DNA from: Diadophis punctatus similis
Lineage: Eukaryota > Chordata > Lepidosauria > Squamata > Dipsadidae
Assembly: GCA_023053685.1 (NCBI GenBank)
Contig: JALIGW010000014.1
Span: forward strand, 18,199,308-18,263,307
Reading direction: 5' to 3'
Length of the DNA: 64,000 bases
The translations under genes and the position numbers were made by a program. Position 1 is the first letter of the stretch. Every line of letters starts with the position of its first letter. Below the pieces are notes generated by a model. The model was not told the origin of the DNA and did not search any database. It worked only from the letters and a program-made list of their open reading frames with translations. Positions 58,203 through 64,000 of this stretch are shown one piece after another.

Positions 58203-58366
58203 TCCTATACTAATGTCTTCTCACCCTCAGTCCAAGATTCCCTTTTCACCAAGCACTTAATAATGCCTGTATTAAAGCAGACAACGGCTTTTGTTTCTTC
58301 TTCTAATTTTCCTTACATAAGTATGTGCATGAAATGAGAAATGGTGAACCTGGAACAAACATGAAA

Positions 58367-58590
58367 GAGCCGAGGTAGCGCAGTGGTTAAAGTGCAGCAC
58401 TGCAGTTCAGCAGTTCAGCTGTTCAAATCTCACCGGCTCCAGGTTGACTCAGCCTTCCATCCTTCTGAGGTCGGTAAAATGAGGACCCAGATTGTTGGGG
58501 GCAATATGCTGAACTCTGTAAACCGATTAGAGAGGGCTGTAAAGCACTATAAAGCGGTATATAAGTCTAAGTGCTATTGCTATTGCTATC
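58367..58590 (+). repeat. tRNA-derived SINE, full length
   Basis: Head GAGCCGAGGTAGCGCAGTGG with box A TAGCGCAGTGG and box B GTTCAAATCTC, then TTGACTCAGCCTTCCATCC, GGTAAAATGAGGACCCAG, TAAAGCACTATAAAGCGG and a (CTATTG)n tail. It fits an RNA polymerase III promoter of tRNA type. Confidence 0.9.
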
Positions 58591-59959
58591 ACTGTTTGAA
58601 AAGTCTGAACTGTTTTAGATGAGCTAGTATAGGTAGGACATGGCTTGGGCGTTGCCCTTCCCTACCAATTATGTGGCCTGTATGCCAGTCTGTGCGTTCT
58701 CTTGTCTTCCCTTGTAGCTTTCTTTGCTGCCACAGGTGGTCACTGCAGTATGGAACAAGCTGCAATATTAGTACAGTATATCCCACTTGCTTTTCCATAT
58801 CTTGCTTTCCCTCATCCACAGCTGCTATCACAGGGATCCATCCTTGCTCTTGCCAAGGAATCCTTCAGCCTGGAAAACCCCCATTTTGGTTCAAATCTGA
58901 ACATGCACATCCCAAACTCCAAAATGTGTATTTTAGTCCTGGTGTAGACTGCTGCTGACTCTGCTTTGCAGGATATGGTTCAGTCATGGAAGACTTCCTA
59001 TTTGTCTGCTAATTATTTTAATGCCTTTAAGCGATTTTATAATCTGTTTAGAGTATTTGAGTTTTTGGGGAGAATTATTAATGCATAACAAACACCACCT
59101 AAAATCGAAACACTACCTAAACACTAAAGACACATGTGTATTGGGAGTGGAGAAGCAGAGTGGACATGCAGACATTCTACATCAAATGAAGTCATGCTTT
59201 CGAAGTCTGCCCTGGTTAGCGATGGGACCTATAAAAGTCATTTTTCTTCCTTCCTCTTTTCATCAGATTGGAGTAAAAGTTTTAGGGATCACAGGATAAC
59301 AGATTTGGGGTTTATGACTCAGCTTTGGGAAATTCAGCTACTTGGAAATATAAATTTGGAGGTAGAAAAAAATCACTGGCTTTTAATTTTTTTGAAGTCA
59401 CTGTAAATTTAAATCTAAGGTTTTAGCCTATTTTAATCTACCTAATTCTCTTGAACAGTTTCAGTTATTGGTGTTCAAGAACCAAGTTGCTTCTCATCTT
59501 CTTTTTTTGGCATCAAAAACTTCCACTAATGCTTTCTGGAACTTAAAATAGTCCAGCTGAAAACTACCTCCTCAGTCTACATTTTGTTTCCATACCTGAG
59601 TTTCCCAAGTCCGGATGCACCCATTTAAATTCTAGTTGGCTCTAGTCTGCTCCCCGAAGTGTAATACATTATTAAAAGAAGACATTAAAAACAATATATT
59701 GTTAGTGGCAAAAAAATGTTGAAAGCATAATGCTTCAATTCCAAGTGTGCCATGTTGAAACATGGCAAGTAATAATCTCATAAAAGTTAAAAGGGAACGC
59801 TACAGTTTTCTTAGCTTTCAGATCTTTGCAATATAAACAGCACTCTTCAGCATTCTAAGAAGCTGTTTCTAAATCTGTTTTGTTCCCAAGTCCAAATGAG
59901 CATATGTATGTGATGCACTGTAAATTAACCTGTAAATTATCTAACAAAATGAAATTCAG
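58591..59959. other. Unassigned
   Basis: No gene or repeat recognised. Short open frames on both strands (58645-59406) lack supporting motifs. Confidence 0.4.
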
Positions 59960-60705
59960 TGGAGGGATAAGTAAGATTCTACACTTAGGAAAGAAAAACT
60001 GAATATACTGGTGCAGATTAGTTGAAACTTGGCTCAGTAGTGGTAACAGAGAGAGCTTGGAGTCCAAGTGTGCAATCACTTAAATATGAGCCAACAATGT
60101 GTGGCAGCAGCCAAAAAAAGCCAATGCAATCGTTGGTTGTATTAATAGAGGGATAGAATCAAGATCACATGAAGTATTTGTACCATTTTATAAAACCTTA
60201 TTGAAATTACACTTGGAATACTGCATCCAATTTTGGTGATCACAATATAAAAAGGATATTGAGACTGGAAAGAGTGCAGAGAAGAGCAACAAGGATGATT
60301 AGGGGGCTGGAGGCTAAAACATACAAAGAACAGTTGCAAGAATTGGGTATGTTTAGTAAAAAGGTCTAGGGGAGACATGATAGTGTTCCAATATTTATGA
60401 GGCCGCCTCGAAGAGGAGGTCAACCTATTTTCCAAAGCACCAGAGGGCAAGGCAAGAAACAATGGATGGAAAGTAATCAAGGAGGGAAGCAATGTGGAAT
60501 TAAGGAGAAGCTTCCTAGCAGTGAGGACAATGAACCAGTGGAACAGCTTGCTTCCAGAAGTTGTGGGTGCTCCATCACTGGAGGTGATGGAGGTGAAGAG
60601 ATTGGACAACCATTTATTTGAAATGGTATATAGGGCCTCTTGCTTGAGCAGGGGCTTGGACTAAAAGACCTTCAAGGTCCTTTCCAACTTTGTTATTCTG
60701 TTAAA
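59960..60705 (+). repeat. CR1 3' third
   Basis: Begins near ATTCTACACTTAGGAAAG (the K-I-L-H-L-G block of ORF2). Continues through TGGCAGCAGCCAAAAAAAGC, TTGAAATTACACTTGGAATA and GAAGAGCAACAAGGATGATT to the tail TTTGTTATTCTGTTAAAT. It has many indels. Confidence 0.9.
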
Positions 60706-61229
60706 TCTCCCAAGTTGTGGACAGGTTTGTTTGTATTGGTAAAAGTGTAATTTGAAAGTTTGTAAATGGAATTATGTCTATTAGATTTTGATTTGAGTGC
60801 TGTATGTTTGCTTGCATGTATTAGAACAAGTAGTGTAACCTCCCATATATTTTGGTTTTTTTATAACATTACTTGATGATTACTTTTAGTGTATGCTGTC
60901 TTGCCCAATTTTTTATTTTTAGGCAGTAATTGAGAAGAATTTTTTATCAAATTCTTAAGTCTTTCTTAAGCATTGTGAAGGATATTAATCATTAGTTATC
61001 TGTAAGAATTTTCTCCAGATAATAAATAAGCAGAAAAATTGCAGCACATCTTAGCCACTGATGACTAACATTGGCATTTGTTATCTAGCTACTTCCTGTT
61101 TATTGATATCCAGGATTTGCAAATTGCAGAGAGATCATTGTCTGTCGCTGACATTGTGGTAATACTGGGTAATATGGGAAATGCTGCTTCCAAGTAGGAA
61201 AAAAACTAAGCTAAAATAATAGCTTAAAG
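60706..61229. other. Unassigned
   Basis: No gene or repeat recognised. Confidence 0.4.
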
Positions 61230-61329
61230 CAGAGGTCTTCAAACTTGGCAACTTTTAAGACTTGTAGACTTCAACTCCCAGAATTCTCCAGCCAACATAG
61301 CTTAAAGTTGCCGAGTTAGGGGATCCCTG
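61230..61329. mobile_element. Palindromic hAT MITE with perfect 8-bp duplication
   Basis: 100 bp, CAGAGGTCTTCAAACTTGGC ... AGTTAGGGGATCCCTG. Flanked by GCTTAAAG on both sides (61222-61229 and 61330-61337). Confidence 0.88.
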
Positions 61330-61788
61330 GCTTAAAGTAAATAAAATAAAAGATTCCAATGCATGTAGTTTAAGGCCGAAAATTCATTGCTGGTATTACT
61401 TCAGAATTGGTCATTGCCATAATTTTCTGAGGAGGAATGTTACTCAGACCCGTCTTCCTGAAACAGGACTCGCATGTTTTCTTTCTGCTTACAACTATGC
61501 CTCAGAAACACGGTCACTATTTGCTTCTTTGTACATGTGCCTCGAACAAGCTGCTAATGTTTACTTTATGTGTTTTAAGAAGCACCTCTGTTCGAGTAAT
61601 TCTGAGGGTTAAAAGTACCAGCTTACGTTTGGCCTACTTGTCATTTGGCATGTTAGATGTTCCAAAAGCATCATGGTATTAAAAAAATGCGTATCAAATA
61701 GGACAAAATAACCTAAGAAAATTCTATTAAAATAATTTGGATATCCATTATTGCACCAGAACCAAATTTGTAACACTATGTTATAGAG

Positions 61789-61970
61789 CAGGGATCCCCA
61801 ACCTCTGGGCTGCAGACAGGCACCGATCCGCAGCCCGCCAGGAACTGGTTTGAGCAAGTGAGTGAAACCCCATCTGCACATGTGTGGGATCTAGGCAGTA
61901 GACGAAACCAGGCCTTCCGGTCTGTGGAAAAACTGCCCTCCACGGAACAGCTTCCTGGCCCCCCCAAATG
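61789..61970. repeat. hAT-type MITE fragment (CAGGGATCCCCAACC family)
   Basis: Starts CAGGGATCCCCAACCTCTGG, then CGATCCGCAGCCCGCCAGGA and TCTGTGGAAAAACTGCCCTC. The right end is missing or degenerate. Confidence 0.65.
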
Positions 61971-62748
61971 TCGAGGGCTTCTGTTACAGAGGATAATGGG
62001 AACATGTATCTGCCCTTCAATAATTCCCCGTTTTTATAGTTATCCATGCTGAGAATTTCTTATCACCCAAATTATAGAGGGAAAAAATAGAGCTAATAAT
62101 CTTACATCCAGAATGGTTTTCTGAACTGTCTTGCTCTCATCTCATCCTTCACCCAAATGCTCCTAGCCAATGATAGGAAGAAGTACCTGCTGCTTTATTG
62201 GATAATCTACTGGGTTTGGGTTTTTTGTTTTGGTTAAAAAAAAGATGAGATAATGAGCTCAAAGTGCTATGATTGAAGCTTGGGATAGAACTCTGGAACA
62301 CAAGCTGAAAGGCCCTATGTACTGAGATAGGGACATTTTAAGCTCAGAATATTTTGCATGCTCCTATTGCATCCATAGGTCATGGCTTGCCTTTCTTTTA
62401 GTAGTCTTGTTTGTTAGCCAAAACCAATAACCCCAGGCCTCTTGCTAGTTCTGTAGTAGAAACCTAACACCCAATTGGCTCATCTTGGATGTCATGATTA
62501 AGGATTCATCCCAGGGTGATTCATTAGATGAGCAAATGCTGGTTATGTGTGTGATCCAGGTGAGTTGATGTCTCCCTCTTCCCCATATCTGGGAGGTAGC
62601 CAAGCAACTGCCAATGGTCCAGATGTTGACACGGGAGATTCGTCCTAAGGAAGACAAATTGCTCCATCCAGCTAGAATCCAGGCATAAGTGATATGCTGA
62701 AAAAAACCCCCAATTGTTCAGGATATTGGCTGGTGAGCGAGTCTCATA
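61971..62748. other. Unassigned
   Basis: No gene or repeat recognised. Confidence 0.4.
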
Positions 62749-63101
62749 CAGGTAATCCTCGACTTACAACAGTTCGTTTAGTGACCGAAGTGACAACGGC
62801 ACTGGAAAAAAGTGACACATGACTTTTTCACACTTGGGACTGTTGTAGCATCCCCATGGTCACGTGATCAAAATTCAGATGCTTGGCAACTGCCTCACAT
62901 TTATGAAGATTGCAATGTCCCCTTTTGCTACTTTCTGACCAGCAAAGTCAGTGGGGAAGCCAGATTCATTTAACAACTGCTTTGACTTAAGAACTGCAGT
63001 GATTCACTTAACAACTGTAGCAAGAAAGGACGTAAAATGGGGCAAACTTCACTTAACAGAAATTTTGGGCTCAATTGTGATTGTAAGTCGAGGATTACCT
63101 G
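62749..63101. mobile_element. TA-flanked MITE, full length with TA duplication
   Basis: 353 bp, CAGGTAATCCTCGACTTAC ... GTAAGTCGAGGATTACCTG, flanked by TA on both sides (62747-62748 and 63102-63103). Confidence 0.92.
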
Positions 63102-63414
63102 TATTATCAGGCAGGTAATGCAGATTGGACATGCAATAACATGCTTGCTTAGGGCTGACAAGAATTGTGCCATAGTGGAACCTAACTCTTGTTTGTGACA
63201 AGTGTGATTTGAGGTTGCCATAGCTCTGCCAGTTTTAAATCTGACTTTCTCAGGACCTTTTTAGTTAAGTACCAAAGGCAGAATATAGCTCAGATTAGCA
63301 ATGTCTGAGGTTAAGTGGATAGTTGCTTCTGAAAGCTCAGGAGACACAGTTGTGTGTCTTTAACGACAGATAGGTGGATGGAAATATCCTGAGAAATCTA
63401 GTCTTCGGTTAGCC

Positions 63415-63532
63415 CAGTGATTCTCAATCTTGGCACCTTGAAGATGTGTGAACTTCAATTCCCAGATCTGCCTGGAGAATTCTGGGAGTTGAAGTTCACA
63501 CATCTTCAAGCTGCTACGGTTGAGAAACACTG
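63415..63532. mobile_element. Palindromic hAT MITE with 8-bp duplication
   Basis: 118 bp, CAGTGATTCTCAATCTTGGC ... CGGTTGAGAAACACTG; arms pair almost throughout. Flanks GGTTAGCC and GGTTAGTC (7 of 8). Confidence 0.88.
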
Positions 63533-63885
63533 GGTTAGTCTAATGTAACCTGATGCTGCTCTTCTTCACACTCAGTGGAAGCAGTTATTTTACAAACTAT
63601 AAGAAAACTAGTGGCACACTTCTGTCATTGTGATCATCTTAGTATTGGTCTGTCCCCTACTAAGATCTCCTTGCATGATTAAATGGAGTTAGTTTAGCCA
63701 CAGAACTATTGCTGTCAAATTGCTCTTGACTTCATTTGACCTGTCTGCCTTTGACCACAAAGTCATAGTTGAGATTATCTGCTCAATTATTTGTCACACA
63801 TTATTACTAGCAACCTCTTCTGAGGTGCAAGGTCCAATACTTTAGAATGAAAACATACTATGCCTGGGTGCTATGTAGTGTAGAG

Positions 63886-64000
63886 CAGTGGTTCTCAACC
63901 TTCCTAATGCCGCGACCCTTTAATACAGTTCCTCATGTTGTGGTGACCCCCAACCATAAAATAATAAAATTATTAGGAAACTTAAGGGTGGGTTCTAACT
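63886..64000 (+). mobile_element. SPIN-like hAT element, left end, cut by window edge
   Basis: Starts CAGTGGTTCTCAACCTTCCT and continues with AATGCCGCGACCCTTTAATA, CAGTTCCTCATGTTGTGG and TGACCCCCAACCATAAAAT. From memory this is the start of the SPIN (Space Invaders) hAT family, related to rodent URR1. It diverges after about 80 bp (AATAATAAAATTATTAGG). The preceding GTGTAGAG is the expected position of the 8-bp duplication and resembles the nTCTAGAn preference reported for SPIN. Confidence 0.75.

Noticed and set aside
57647..58213. ORFs of 122-179 residues on both strands
   Set aside because: They lie almost wholly within a hAT MITE with inverted ends and a perfect 8-bp duplication.
58367..58445. 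A tRNA gene (A and B boxes)
   Set aside because: Same SINE family; no intact anticodon arm and the 3' end is not a tRNA acceptor.
50401..64000. RLIM coding exons
   Set aside because: I searched the open frames for the RLIM N-terminus and RING region and found none; if the gene is RLIM, coding starts beyond the window.
1..64000. CRISPR arrays, bacterial operons, ribosome binding sites
   Set aside because: The genome is vertebrate, with spliced genes, LINEs and SINEs. No direct-repeat arrays with regular spacers seen.

Overview
The window looks like part of a squamate reptile genome, probably a snake. This rests on the density and mix of CR1 and L2-type LINEs, tRNA-derived SINEs, short hAT and TA-flanked MITEs, and GATA/GGAT microsatellites, and on introns and a long 3' UTR around one vertebrate gene. 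Species identity is inference.

The one clear protein-coding gene is NEXMIF (KIAA2022/XPN), on the + strand. Its first coding exon is about 4806-4977 (ATG at 4902), the large exon is 11618-15980, and a short terminal coding exon is 16643-16862. A long 3' UTR probably runs to poly(A) signals near 25621. The three exons join in frame (GT...AG introns, matching phases) into a protein of about 1552 residues. The upstream part of the window (1-4805) lies in NEXMIF intron 1 and contains a nearly intact CR1 LINE.

From 25.6 to 49 kb the sequence is intergenic and rich in mobile elements. It includes two about 2.9-kb non-autonomous-looking retroelements in head-to-head orientation (28738-35265), a tail-to-tail pair of L2 LINEs (43441-47097), nested CR1/hAT/L2/SINE insertions and MITEs. 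At 49.2-50.4 kb there is a CpG island with GC, CCAAT and YY1-like motifs. In mammals RLIM (RNF12) lies downstream of NEXMIF in the same orientation, so this is probably the RLIM promoter, with the remaining 14 kb as its first intron. No RLIM coding sequence is visible. A candidate exon with strong splice sites sits just upstream of the island (48743-49032).

The mobile elements can be dated by nesting. CR1 is invaded by hAT MITEs, L2 and SINEs, and TA-MITEs are invaded by CR1 and SINE. hAT MITEs are supported by 8-bp target duplications at seven sites (six perfect, one 7/8). The last 115 bp match, from memory, the start of the horizontally transferred SPIN hAT family. The CR1 at the left edge has an uninterrupted ORF2 frame with no AUG before its endonuclease domain, and a canonical A_AAA_AAC heptamer in the correct register of ORF1.
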